The translations under genes and the position numbers were made by a program. Source: Herminiimonas sp. (lineage in GTDB: Bacteria; Pseudomonadota; Gammaproteobacteria; Burkholderiales; Burkholderiaceae_D). From it: DNA of 38,859 nt. Under the pieces are notes generated by a model that saw only the letters and a program-made list of their open reading frames with translations, had not been told where the DNA came from and did not search any database. The number at the start of each line of letters is the position of its first letter. Position 1 is the first letter of the stretch. Positions 8,357 to 15,741 of the stretch are shown here, piece after piece. The stretch is taken from positions 1 through 38,859 of the forward strand of contig JAQGLW010000102.1 of the NCBI GenBank assembly GCA_028292665.1, written 5' to 3'.

Positions 8357-9625
8357 ATGAATACACAGACAACGTCAAATGTCCTAGCCCCGGTCGACGC
8401 GTTGTGCAATGCCTACGACACGGTGCGCAGACGCACGGTGACATTGTCCGAACCGCTTTCCGAAGAAGACTGCTGTGTGCAATCGATGCCCGACGCCAGT
8501 CCGGTCAAATGGCATATGGCGCATACGACCTGGTTCTTCGAGACCTTCATCCTGGAACGGTTCGAGCCGGATTTCCAGCCGCATCATCCAGCATTCCGGA
8601 TGCTGTTCAATTCGTATTACAACGGCATCGGCGAAAAGCATGCGCGGGCGCAACGCGGATTGCTGACGCGGCCGTCGTTCGATGAAATTCTGGCATACCG
8701 GCACAACGTCGATACACGTATCGGCCGGTTGCTGGCGGATGCGTCATCCGAACTCGTCGCGCTGATCGAACTGGGATTGCAGCATGAGCAGCAGCACCAG
8801 GAACTGATGCTGACCGATGTCAAGCATCTGCTGTCGATGAATCCCCTGAAGCCTGCGTTTTCAGGCGCCTCGCTTGATATTGCCGGACAGACTGCACCGA
8901 TGACATGGCAGAGCTTCGATGCCGGCGTGGTCGAGATCGGTCATGCCGGCGACGGCTTTTTTTTCGATAACGAAACGCCGCGTCATCGCCAGTTCGTGGA
9001 GCCGTTCGCGCTCGCATCGCGGCTGGTGACCAACGGCGAGTTTGCCGCGTTCATCGACGCAGGCGGCTATCGGAATCCGGCGCTCTGGCTATCCGAAGGA
9101 TGGGATTGGGTAGGTGCGAATCAATTGACGCAGCCGCTGTATTGGCAGCGTGCCGAAGATTCATCCGGGTCCGGCTGGCAGGAATTCACCTTGCATGGCT
9201 TGCAGCCGCTCGACCCTGATCGTCCCGTCGCCCACTTGTCCTTTTTCGAAGCGGACGCCTATGCCCGCTGGAGCGGCGCCCGCTTGCCTACCGAGGCGGA
9301 ATGGGAATATGCCGCCGAAGGCGTGAACGATTCGATTGCAGGCAGCCTGCATCCGCAACCGCTGCAGGCGAAACCGGCGGCCGGACTGTCGCAGCTGTTC
9401 GGCGCATGCTGGCAGTGGACCACCAGCAGTTACGCGCCCTATCCGGGATATGCGGCGGCCGAAGGAGCGATCGGCGAATACAACGGCAAGTTCATGGTCA
9501 ATCAGTACGTATTGCGCGGCTCGTCATGCGTGACGCCGCCGCGGCATTCCCGCACCACTTATCGCAACTTTTTCCCCGCTGCCGCCCGCTGGCAGTTCAG
9601 CGGCATCCGGCTGGCGAAATCGTAG
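8357..9625 (+). CDS. egtB: Ergothioneine biosynthesis sulfoxide synthase EgtB
   Basis: 422 residues in two domains: an N-terminal DinB-like helical domain and a C-terminal formylglycine-generating-enzyme (FGE) sulfatase-modifying domain. The candidate iron ligands are His56 in HMAHTTW and His143/His147 in HEQQHQEL. The FGE part contains RLPTEAEWEYAAEG, WQWTTSSYAPYPGY and VLRGSSCVTPPRHSRTTYRNFF. EgtB is a nonheme iron enzyme that oxidatively joins a cysteine-type thiol donor to hercynine. No egtA or egtC is near, so a cysteine-using type is possible (inference). The gene follows egtD on the same strand and ends just before a 21-bp inverted repeat. It is distinct from the EgtB-like SenA at 14447-15634. 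Confidence 0.9.
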   Translation: MNTQTTSNVLAPVDALCNAYDTVRRRTVTLSEPLSEEDCCVQSMPDASPVKWHMAHTTWFFETFILERFEPDFQPHHPAFRMLFNSYYNGIGEKHARAQRGLLTRPSFDEILAYRHNVDTRIGRLLADASSELVALIELGLQHEQQHQELMLTDVKHLLSMNPLKPAFSGASLDIAGQTAPMTWQSFDAGVVEIGHAGDGFFFDNETPRHRQFVEPFALASRLVTNGEFAAFIDAGGYRNPALWLSEGWDWVGANQLTQPLYWQRAEDSSGSGWQEFTLHGLQPLDPDRPVAHLSFFEADAYARWSGARLPTEAEWEYAAEGVNDSIAGSLHPQPLQAKPAAGLSQLFGACWQWTTSSYAPYPGYAAAEGAIGEYNGKFMVNQYVLRGSSCVTPPRHSRTTYRNFFPAAARWQFSGIRLAKS

Positions 9626-9627
9626 GC

Positions 9628-9695
9628 GGGCGAGCGACGCGTTATCCGCCAAATCCGGTTTGCTGCATACGGCGCGGATAACGCGTCGCTCGCCC
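9628..9695. terminator. Bidirectional terminator-like 21-bp perfect inverted repeat
   Basis: Two perfectly complementary 21-base arms lie at 9628-9648 and 9675-9695, with a 26-base spacer. They occupy almost the whole gap between the convergent egtB (stop at 9625) and leuA (stop at 9706). A TTCCTTT tract follows on the plus strand. The place fits a shared transcription terminator. The long GC-rich arms could also make it a genomic repeat element (REP-like) recruited as a terminator. Confidence 0.65.
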
Positions 9696-9705
9696 TTCCT
9701 TTATG

Positions 9706-11397
9706 CTATGCCACGGCAGCCGCTTGCTCGTTACGCTTATTCATTGCCATCTGCCGGTTCAGCGCGCTCAGCACCGCCTTGAAAGATGCAGTCACAATAT
9801 TGCCGTCGATGCCTGCGCCAAAGCGGGTCGGCCCGTTGTCCAAGCGCAGTTCTACATAGCAGGCTGCTTGCGCATTGGCGCCTGCGCCGATCGCATGCTC
9901 GTGGAAATCCATCAATCTGATATCCAGTCCGAGCGCCTGCACGAAAGCATCGATTGGTCCATTGCCGGTTCCGTGCAGTGCGAGCAGTTCGCCGTCACGT
10001 TCGATATCGGCATCGATTTGAACGGGCTTGGACCGGTCCGGATTTTCCGTCATATCGTGACTGCGATAACGGTACGGCGATTGCGCATCCAGATATTCGT
10101 GTTTGAAAATTGCATGAATATCTTCGGCGGCAACTTCCTTTCCTGTCTCATCGGCGACCTGTTGCACCATACGGCTGAACTCGATCTGCAGGCGGCGCGG
10201 CAGTGCCAGCCCGAATTCATGTTCCAGCAAATACGTCATGCCGCCCTTGCCGGACTGGCTGTTGACCCGGATCACCGCATCGTAACTGCGGCCGAGATCG
10301 GCTGGGTCGATCGGCAGGTAAGGCACTTCCCATATCGCGTCCGGTTGTTGCTGCACAAATCCTTTTTTGATCGCATCTTGATGTGAGCCGGAGAACGCGG
10401 TGAACACCAGGTCGCCGACATAAGGATGACGCGGATGCACCGGCAACTGATTGCAGAATTCCACGCACTGCCGCACCGCATCGATATCTGAAAAATCGAG
10501 ACCGGGATGCACTCCCTGTGTGTAGAGGTTCATCGCAAGCGTCACCAGATCGACGTTGCCGGTACGCTCGCCATTGCCGAACAGACAGCCTTCGACCCGG
10601 TCGGCTCCCGCCATGATTGCCTGCTCCGCCGATGCAACCGCAGTGCCGCGATCGTTATGCGGATGTACGCTGAGGATGATCGAATCGCGCCGGGCCAGAT
10701 GCCGGTGCATCCATTCGATCTGGTCGGCATAGACATTGGGCGTACTGCATTCGACGGTCGACGGCAGGTTGACAATCATTTTGCGTTGCGGTGTCGGCTG
10801 CCATGCTGCGGAGACGGCATCGCAGACTTCTTTCGAAAAATCCAGTTCGGCCATGCTGAAGGTCTCAGGCGAATATTCGAATACCCATTCGGTTTCGGGC
10901 CTTTCGTCGGTCAATTGCTTGATCAAGCGTGTGCCGAACACCGCGATCGCCTTGACTTCATCGCGCGACATGCCGAACACGATGCGCCGGAATGCGGGCG
11001 CGATCGGATTGTACAAATGGATGATCGCACGCCGTGCACCGCGCACCGACTCTATCGTGCGGCGGATCAGGTCTTCACGCGATTGCGTCAGCACTTCGAT
11101 CGTTACGTCGTCGGGAATGCGCCGCTCTTCGATCAACTTGCGCACGAAATCGAAATCGGTCTGCGATGCGGAGGGAAATGCAACTTCAATTTCCTTCAAT
11201 CCGACTTTGACCAGCATCTCGAAGAAGTGTAGTTTGCGCGCGGCATTCATAGGCTCGATCAATGCCTGATTGCCATCGCGCAGATCGGTGCTCATCCAGA
11301 TCGGCGGCGCTGCAATGGTTTTGTCGGGCCAGGTTCGGTCGGTCAGGCGAACAGGGGGAAAGGCGCGATATTTCGCGGCCGGATCAGACAGCATCAT
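9706..11397 (-). CDS. leuA: 2-isopropylmalate synthase
   Basis: 563 residues, matching the long LeuA type. It condenses acetyl-CoA and 2-oxoisovalerate, the first committed step of leucine synthesis. Visible are the substrate/metal motif [14 protein letters not shown] (about residues 36-49), the metal-binding [13 protein letters not shown], and [19 protein letters not shown]. The C-terminal allosteric domain contains [18 protein letters not shown], where leucine feedback normally acts. There are two adjacent ATG codons at the start, and AAGGA sits about seven bases upstream of the first. A leucine-rich leader peptide at 11648-11743 suggests attenuation. Leucine synthesis has no obvious link to the selenium genes on either side. 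Confidence 0.95.
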   Translation of the reverse strand: MMLSDPAAKYRAFPPVRLTDRTWPDKTIAAPPIWMSTDLRDGNQALIEPMNAARKLHFFEMLVKVGLKEIEVAFPSASQTDFDFVRKLIEERRIPDDVTIEVLTQSREDLIRRTIESVRGARRAIIHLYNPIAPAFRRIVFGMSRDEVKAIAVFGTRLIKQLTDERPETEWVFEYSPETFSMAELDFSKEVCDAVSAAWQPTPQRKMIVNLPSTVECSTPNVYADQIEWMHRHLARRDSIILSVHPHNDRGTAVASAEQAIMAGADRVEGCLFGNGERTGNVDLVTLAMNLYTQGVHPGLDFSDIDAVRQCVEFCNQLPVHPRHPYVGDLVFTAFSGSHQDAIKKGFVQQQPDAIWEVPYLPIDPADLGRSYDAVIRVNSQSGKGGMTYLLEHEFGLALPRRLQIEFSRMVQQVADETGKEVAAEDIHAIFKHEYLDAQSPYRYRSHDMTENPDRSKPVQIDADIERDGELLALHGTGNGPIDAFVQALGLDIRLMDFHEHAIGAGANAQAACYVELRLDNGPTRFGAGIDGNIVTASFKAVLSALNRQMAMNKRNEQAAAVA

Positions 11398-11647
11398 GAT
11401 GAATCCTTTTTGTTGAAATTTCGAAAAGTCAAGCGTGGCGGCGAGGCTGCCGGACTGCCACTAACGCGAGGCCCGGCAACCGATCGGCAGCGGTAGCAGC
11501 GCAAGCGAACGTGCAAAGATCATCACGGCGATTACATCGCCATTGATGAACGTCACAGGTATCGGCTTGAAGTGCATGGATTGCGGACTTTCTGAAGATT
11601 TCTGATTCGGTACCGGGCATGTGCCGGCGGGATAAGACAAAGGAGAA

Positions 11648-11743
11648 TCAGAGCGCCTGTAGCAGCAGGAACGGCAGCAGCACTGGCAGCAGGACGCCGG
11701 CGATGTGCGGTAGAGCGAAGGAATGTGATTGTGCGGCAGACAT
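11648..11743 (-). CDS. leuL: Leucine-rich leader peptide of leuA
   Basis: A 31-codon frame whose last 15 residues (VLLPVLLPFLLLQAL) contain eight leucines, mostly CTG codons, ending in TGA 250 bases before leuA. This is the composition expected of a leucine attenuator peptide. There is no Shine-Dalgarno. Instead a promoter at 11750-11779 would place the transcript start at or next to the A of this ATG, so the mRNA may be leaderless. Downstream (11398-11647) I see short inverted repeats, such as TGCCGG/CCGGCA around 11450-11477 and a small GGCGAT/ATCGCC hairpin near 11528-11542, but no textbook terminator with a T tract. The interval 11744-11911 holds only the promoter. Confidence 0.6.
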   Translation of the reverse strand: MSAAQSHSFALPHIAGVLLPVLLPFLLLQAL

Positions 11744-11749
11744 GAGCCA

Positions 11750-11779
11750 ACTGTACGGGATGGATTTGGATCTTGTCAA
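11750..11779 (-). promoter_or_regulatory. Promoter for the leuA leader transcript
   Basis: On the minus strand a perfect -35 TTGACA (11779-11774) is followed after 18 bases by TACAGT (11755-11750), a 4/6 match to the -10 consensus. The predicted start is about seven bases further, at 11743, which is the first base of the leader-peptide ATG. Confidence 0.6.
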
Positions 11780-11911
11780 GATTTTTGTGGCTGACTTGGC
11801 TCTGTTTACCCCGGGATACGGAACCGTGCGTCGATGTATCGAGCGAAGCAGGGCAGGCTTCACCCGCGACTACACGAAGCGGCAGGTGAAATCCGCTTTG
11901 CGGCTACGGCA

Positions 11912-12361
11912 TCAACCCAATGTCAAGTCATACTGATAAAGCATGCTGTCCCGCTCATAACCAAGCGACTCATACAATTTTCGAGCAGGATTGTCGTGCG
12001 CAGTGGAGAGCGTCAATCGCCCGGCTCCGGTTGCAACAGCATGCGCTTTGGCGGCATCCAGCAATGCATGTCCGATACGTCGGCCGCGCAGCGCCGGCAG
12101 CACGAATAAATCATTCAAAATCCAGATCCGGCATGCACTTACCGATGAAAACGACGGGTACAGCTGGGTAAATCCGGCCGGATGCTCGTCATCGTCTTGC
12201 GCCAGCAGGATGACGGATTCAGTGCGCTCCAGCCGTTCCCGAATGAATGCCAGCGCTAGAGGCAAGTCCGGCTGCTGCTTGTAAAATTGACGATAGCTGT
12301 CGAACAGCGGTGCAACGATTCCGGCATCCGCCAAACCGGCCCGGCGAACTTGGATCGTCAT
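11912..12361 (-). CDS. GNAT-family N-acetyltransferase coupled to selD
   Basis: 149 residues with a GNAT fold. The acetyl-CoA-binding motif A is LNDLFVLPALRGRRIGHALLDAA, containing the R-R-I-G-H-A pyrophosphate loop, and the C-terminal motif B region is NPARKLYESLGYERD. The start ATG overlaps the selD stop (ATGA at 12358-12361), implying translational coupling. It is the last gene of a senB-selD-acetyltransferase run. Its substrate is unknown; possible targets include an amine-bearing selenium metabolite or a toxic seleno-amino acid, but that rests on position only. The longer open frame upstream is a shadow of selD. Confidence 0.85.
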   Translation of the reverse strand: MTIQVRRAGLADAGIVAPLFDSYRQFYKQQPDLPLALAFIRERLERTESVILLAQDDDEHPAGFTQLYPSFSSVSACRIWILNDLFVLPALRGRRIGHALLDAAKAHAVATGAGRLTLSTAHDNPARKLYESLGYERDSMLYQYDLTLG

Positions 12362-13416
12362 GCAGCCACTTCGACCTTTGCCGGCCCCGCCGTCATTTCG
12401 CCGATCACGGCGGCATGTCCGAAGCCTTCGCGCCGGAATAGCGCCAGCACTTCGTCGACTGTGTCCGGAGCGCATGACACCAGCAAACCGCCCGATGTCT
12501 GCGGATCGGTCAGCAACATCTGCTGCACCGGCGTGACGGCATCGGCCAACGCGACATCGTGGCCGTAGCCGGCCCAGTTGCGGCCCGATGCACCGGTGAT
12601 GCAGCCGCTTTCGGCCAGCTGCTGCACATTCGGCAGCAGCGGGATCTGCGCCATGCTTAATTTGGCAGTCAGGCCGGCGCCGCGCGACAATTCCAGTAAA
12701 TGTCCGAGCAAGCCGAATCCGGTCACGTCGGTCAATGCATGCACACCGGGCAGATCGGACAAGGCCTTGCCGGGTTTGTTGAGCTTGGTGGTGTTCTCGA
12801 TCATCGCGGCATAACCGGCGGCGTCGAGCACATCCTTTTTCAGTGCGGCGGACAGAATGCCGACACCCAGCGGTTTTCCCAGAATTAATTTGTCGCCGGG
12901 TTTGGCGTCGGCATTGCGTTTGACTTTGGACGGATGCACCAGGCCCAATACCACCAGGCCGTAAATCGGCTCGACCGAATCGATCGTGTGGCCGCCCGCG
13001 ATCGGGATGCCGGCTTCCGCGCAAATCGATTCGCCGCCCTGGATGATCCTGCCGATGATTTCAACCGGCAGTTTGTTGATCGGCATGCCGACCAGTGCGA
13101 GCGCCATGATCGGCGTGCCGCCCATCGCATAGACGTCCGAAATCGCATTGGTCGCCGCGATGCGGCCGAAATCGTACGGATCGTCGACGATCGGCATGAA
13201 GAAGTCGGTGGTTGCGATCAGCGCCTGCTCGTCATTGAGTTTGTAGACGGCGGCATCGTCGGCTGTTTCGATGCCGACCATCAATTCCTTCGGAACCGGA
13301 AAGCCGCTGGAATTTTTCAGGATTTCGGCCAGCACGCCCGGCGCGATCTTGCAGCCGCAGCCGCCGCCGTGCGAAAAGGAAGTCAGTTTTATGTTGAGGT
13401 CGTTCGGTGCATTCAT
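12358..13416 (-). CDS. selD: Selenophosphate synthetase (SelD/SenC)
   Basis: 352 residues. It makes selenophosphate from selenide and ATP. The N terminus contains HGGGCGCKIAP, with the catalytic Cys20 (cysteine, not selenocysteine) and Lys23 matching Cys17 and Lys20 of E. coli SelD. Further family motifs are TTDFFMPIVDDPYDFG, GGTPIMALALVGMP and AGGHTIDSVEPIYGL. The start overlaps the senB stop (ATGA at 13413-13416) and the stop overlaps the acetyltransferase start, so three genes are coupled. In sen operons this gene is called senC and supplies selenophosphate to SenB. It may also serve selenoprotein or seleno-tRNA synthesis, whose genes are not in the window. Confidence 0.95.
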   Translation of the reverse strand: MNAPNDLNIKLTSFSHGGGCGCKIAPGVLAEILKNSSGFPVPKELMVGIETADDAAVYKLNDEQALIATTDFFMPIVDDPYDFGRIAATNAISDVYAMGGTPIMALALVGMPINKLPVEIIGRIIQGGESICAEAGIPIAGGHTIDSVEPIYGLVVLGLVHPSKVKRNADAKPGDKLILGKPLGVGILSAALKKDVLDAAGYAAMIENTTKLNKPGKALSDLPGVHALTDVTGFGLLGHLLELSRGAGLTAKLSMAQIPLLPNVQQLAESGCITGASGRNWAGYGHDVALADAVTPVQQMLLTDPQTSGGLLVSCAPDTVDEVLALFRREGFGHAAVIGEMTAGPAKVEVAA

Positions 13417-14402
13417 GTGTGTTTCCCGGATTTGTTCAGGACATTATCCATCAACTGCAGCAATGCCGTTTTTTCACGCTCGGGTCTGAAAAGGGGCGCG
13501 CGCATATCGCATTGCGCCTGCAGTGCATGATAGAACGAAGCATCCGTCATCGTGCGGTCGATCAGATGCGCCAGCGTTTTGCTGTCGGCCACAGGAAAAT
13601 ACCCGGCGTAATCGTCCCCCAGCATGCCGCGGTTGCCGGAGATGTCGCTGGCCAGCACCGGCACGCCGCTGGTGACGGCTTCGATGATCACATTGGCGCC
13701 GCCTTCCATTTTCGATGCGATCACCATCAAATGGCTGCGTTTAAGCAACTGACGGGTCGTTGCATGCGGCAGGTTGCCGAGCCAGCGATAACGCGGATAG
13801 CCGCGCTGCGTCGCTTCCGCCTGTTTTCCCAGAGCGGGATCGAGCGCGCCGCCGATATGCGTCAGGCGCACCTTCGGCGATGCCACCATCGCGGCGGCGC
13901 GCATGAAGGTCAATGGATCTTTTTCGTCGCGCAGGTGGCCGATCATCGTCACATCAAAATAGCGCGGGGAAAATTTTCTGACGATCGGCTTGAGACAAGC
14001 TGCGGATTGGTAAATCACGCTGGTCTTGCGGCGCAGGGCCGGATGCAATTCCTGCAAGCCGGCGTCCTGCAATACCACCAGATGCGTGGCCAGCTGCAAT
14101 GAAGTTCGGGAATCCGCATCGGTTTTTATATCGCGATACAAGTCGGTGCCGGTCAGCACGATAATGACGGGAAGGCCGGGACAAGCGGATGCGAAAGCGG
14201 TAATCGATTTGGCCGAACGCCGCGCATGAAGCGCTATGACGGCGGCCGGCGCAGGACCGGCCGGCATGCCTTGCCAGCTTGGCGCAAGCGTCACATGGTA
14301 TCGTTCCTGCAAAAACCTTGACCATCGATGCGCCGTTTGCCAGTTGCCGTTATTGGCTTTTGCCAAAGCCGGGCTGATAATGATGACGTGCGGTTTAGCC
14401 AA
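13413..14402 (-). CDS. senB: Selenosugar synthase-type glycosyltransferase SenB
   Basis: 329 residues resembling GT4-like glycosyltransferases. The N-terminal segment ANNGNWQTAHRWSRFLQERY is characteristic of the small family found with selD and EgtB-like proteins. The C-terminal half has KMEGGANVIIEAVTSGVPVLAS, the nucleotide-sugar donor-site motif with its acidic residues. In the known sen pathway SenB uses selenophosphate and a UDP-sugar (UDP-GlcNAc) to make a 1-selenosugar. The start is a TTG at 14402 with AAGGA five bases upstream; no in-frame ATG occurs near the conserved N terminus. It is coupled to selD by an ATGA overlap and divergent from senA by 44 bases. The call rests on family features plus perfect gene context. 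Confidence 0.85.
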   Translation of the reverse strand: MAKPHVIIISPALAKANNGNWQTAHRWSRFLQERYHVTLAPSWQGMPAGPAPAAVIALHARRSAKSITAFASACPGLPVIIVLTGTDLYRDIKTDADSRTSLQLATHLVVLQDAGLQELHPALRRKTSVIYQSAACLKPIVRKFSPRYFDVTMIGHLRDEKDPLTFMRAAAMVASPKVRLTHIGGALDPALGKQAEATQRGYPRYRWLGNLPHATTRQLLKRSHLMVIASKMEGGANVIIEAVTSGVPVLASDISGNRGMLGDDYAGYFPVADSKTLAHLIDRTMTDASFYHALQAQCDMRAPLFRPEREKTALLQLMDNVLNKSGKHT

Positions 14403-14407
14403 AGAAA

Positions 14408-14412
14408 TCCTT
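14408..14412 (-). promoter_or_regulatory. Ribosome-binding site for the senB TTG start
   Basis: AAGGA on the minus strand, five bases before the TTG at 14402. It decides the start because the conserved N-terminal segment of SenB has no in-frame ATG or GTG near it. Confidence 0.6.
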
Positions 14413-14446
14413 GTGCGTTCGATATTCCAACAGGCTCACTATCTTG

Positions 14447-15634
14447 ATGAATTCCTCTTTCCGAACTGCCGCGCCAAACGAGTTGGCAGGCGCCCTGCAG
14501 GATGCGCGTGATTATACGCTTTCGTTATTCGATTGCTTTGCGGCAGCGGGGTTCGATGCGCCGGAAAAGGTGCCGATCCTTTCCATTCTCAATCCGCCGT
14601 TGTGGGAACTGGGACATGTCGCGTGGTTTGCCGAATGGTACATTTTGCGTGAAGCGCAATCGAGCGCGCCGGATGCGGCGCAACGCACATCGTTGCTGAC
14701 CAAGGGCGATGACTGGTTCGATTCCAACACGGTGCCGCATCGTGCGCGCTGGACGCTGGGATTGCCGAGCGCCGGCGCGCTCAAGACATACTGCCATGAA
14801 GTGCTGGACCGTGCGCTCGACAAGCTGACGCGCGCGCAAAACAACGATGCCGCGTTGTATCCGTACCGTCTGGCGCTGGCACATGAGGATATGCACGGCG
14901 AGGCATTCGCCTACACGCTGCAGACTCTCGGCGTGATGTTGCCCGAACAGCTGGCCGCTCATGTCATACCGTCATGGGCGCAGGGCGAGATCCGCTTTCC
15001 CGGCGGCACGATCGAACTGGGAAGCAGTACGGACACGGGATTCGTATTCGACAATGAAAAATGGGCGCATCCCTGTTACGTCCAGCCTTTCACGATGGAT
15101 TCGACGCTGGTGTCGAATGCGCAATTCGGCGAATTCATCGCCGACGGCGGCTATCAGAAACCGCAGTACTGGACCGATGCCGGACAGGCATGGCTGATGC
15201 AGCAGGAGCATTCGGCGCCGCGGGGCTGGTATCTCGACGGCAAATGGTGGCGTTGCGAACGGTTCGGCAAGCGAACCGCATTGATTTCGCATGAACCCGT
15301 GCGGCATGTCAGCCTGTTTGAAGCACAGGCATATTGCGTATGGGCAGGGCGGCGGCTGCCGGCAGAGGCGGAATGGGAGTTTGCCGCCTTGTCGGGACAT
15401 CCGGCTTTGCGCTGGGGCGATTTATGGGAGTGGACCTGCTCGCCGTTTGAGCCGTATCCGGAATTTTCGGCGGATGCCTACCGTGAATATTCGGAGCCGT
15501 GGTTCGCGACGCATCAGGCAGTGCGCGGCGCGTCGTTCGCGACTCGTCCGAGAATGCGCTCGGCCAAATACCGGAATTTTTATCTACCGGAACGCAATGA
15601 CATGTTTGTCGGATTCAGAACGTGCTCGCTGTGA
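14447..15634 (+). CDS. senA: Selenoneine synthase SenA (EgtB-like nonheme iron enzyme)
   Basis: 395 residues with EgtB architecture: a DinB-like N-terminal domain and a C-terminal FGE-type domain. Candidate iron ligands are His57 (WELGHVAWFAEWY) and His146/His150 in LAHEDMHGEAF. The C-terminal part contains RLPAEAEWEFAAL, LWEWTCSPFEPYPEF and AVRGASFATRPRMRSAKYRNFY. These EDMHGEAF and EPYPEFSADAY features differ clearly from the EgtB at 8357 and fit the paralogue group that sits with selD and senB. SenA oxidatively couples a selenosugar to hercynine. The ATG at 14447 is preferred over upstream TTG codons; the ribosome-binding site is weak. The gene is divergent from senB and ends before a strong terminator. 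Confidence 0.88.
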   Translation: MNSSFRTAAPNELAGALQDARDYTLSLFDCFAAAGFDAPEKVPILSILNPPLWELGHVAWFAEWYILREAQSSAPDAAQRTSLLTKGDDWFDSNTVPHRARWTLGLPSAGALKTYCHEVLDRALDKLTRAQNNDAALYPYRLALAHEDMHGEAFAYTLQTLGVMLPEQLAAHVIPSWAQGEIRFPGGTIELGSSTDTGFVFDNEKWAHPCYVQPFTMDSTLVSNAQFGEFIADGGYQKPQYWTDAGQAWLMQQEHSAPRGWYLDGKWWRCERFGKRTALISHEPVRHVSLFEAQAYCVWAGRRLPAEAEWEFAALSGHPALRWGDLWEWTCSPFEPYPEFSADAYREYSEPWFATHQAVRGASFATRPRMRSAKYRNFYLPERNDMFVGFRTCSL

Positions 15635-15679
15635 CTGCAACATCGCGCCGCCCGCGCTGCAAATCATTCGCCCGATAAA

Positions 15680-15715
15680 AAAAGACCGCTGCGGTTTATG
15701 CCGCAGCGGTCTTTT
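15680..15715. terminator. Bidirectional rho-independent terminator (senA / RNA helicase)
   Basis: Perfect 15-base arms (15680-15694 and 15701-15715) flank a six-base loop. The GC core GACCGCTGCGG is bounded by an A tract on the left and a T tract on the right, so it can stop transcription in both directions between convergent senA and the helicase gene. Confidence 0.9.
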
Positions 15716-15741
15716 CGGTCTGATGCCCGTTGATCCGGAGA

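Noticed and set aside
14447-15634. Second copy of egtB from a recent duplication
   Set aside because: The two proteins differ in most blocks outside the iron site, and this one is flanked by senB and selD. SenA explains it better.
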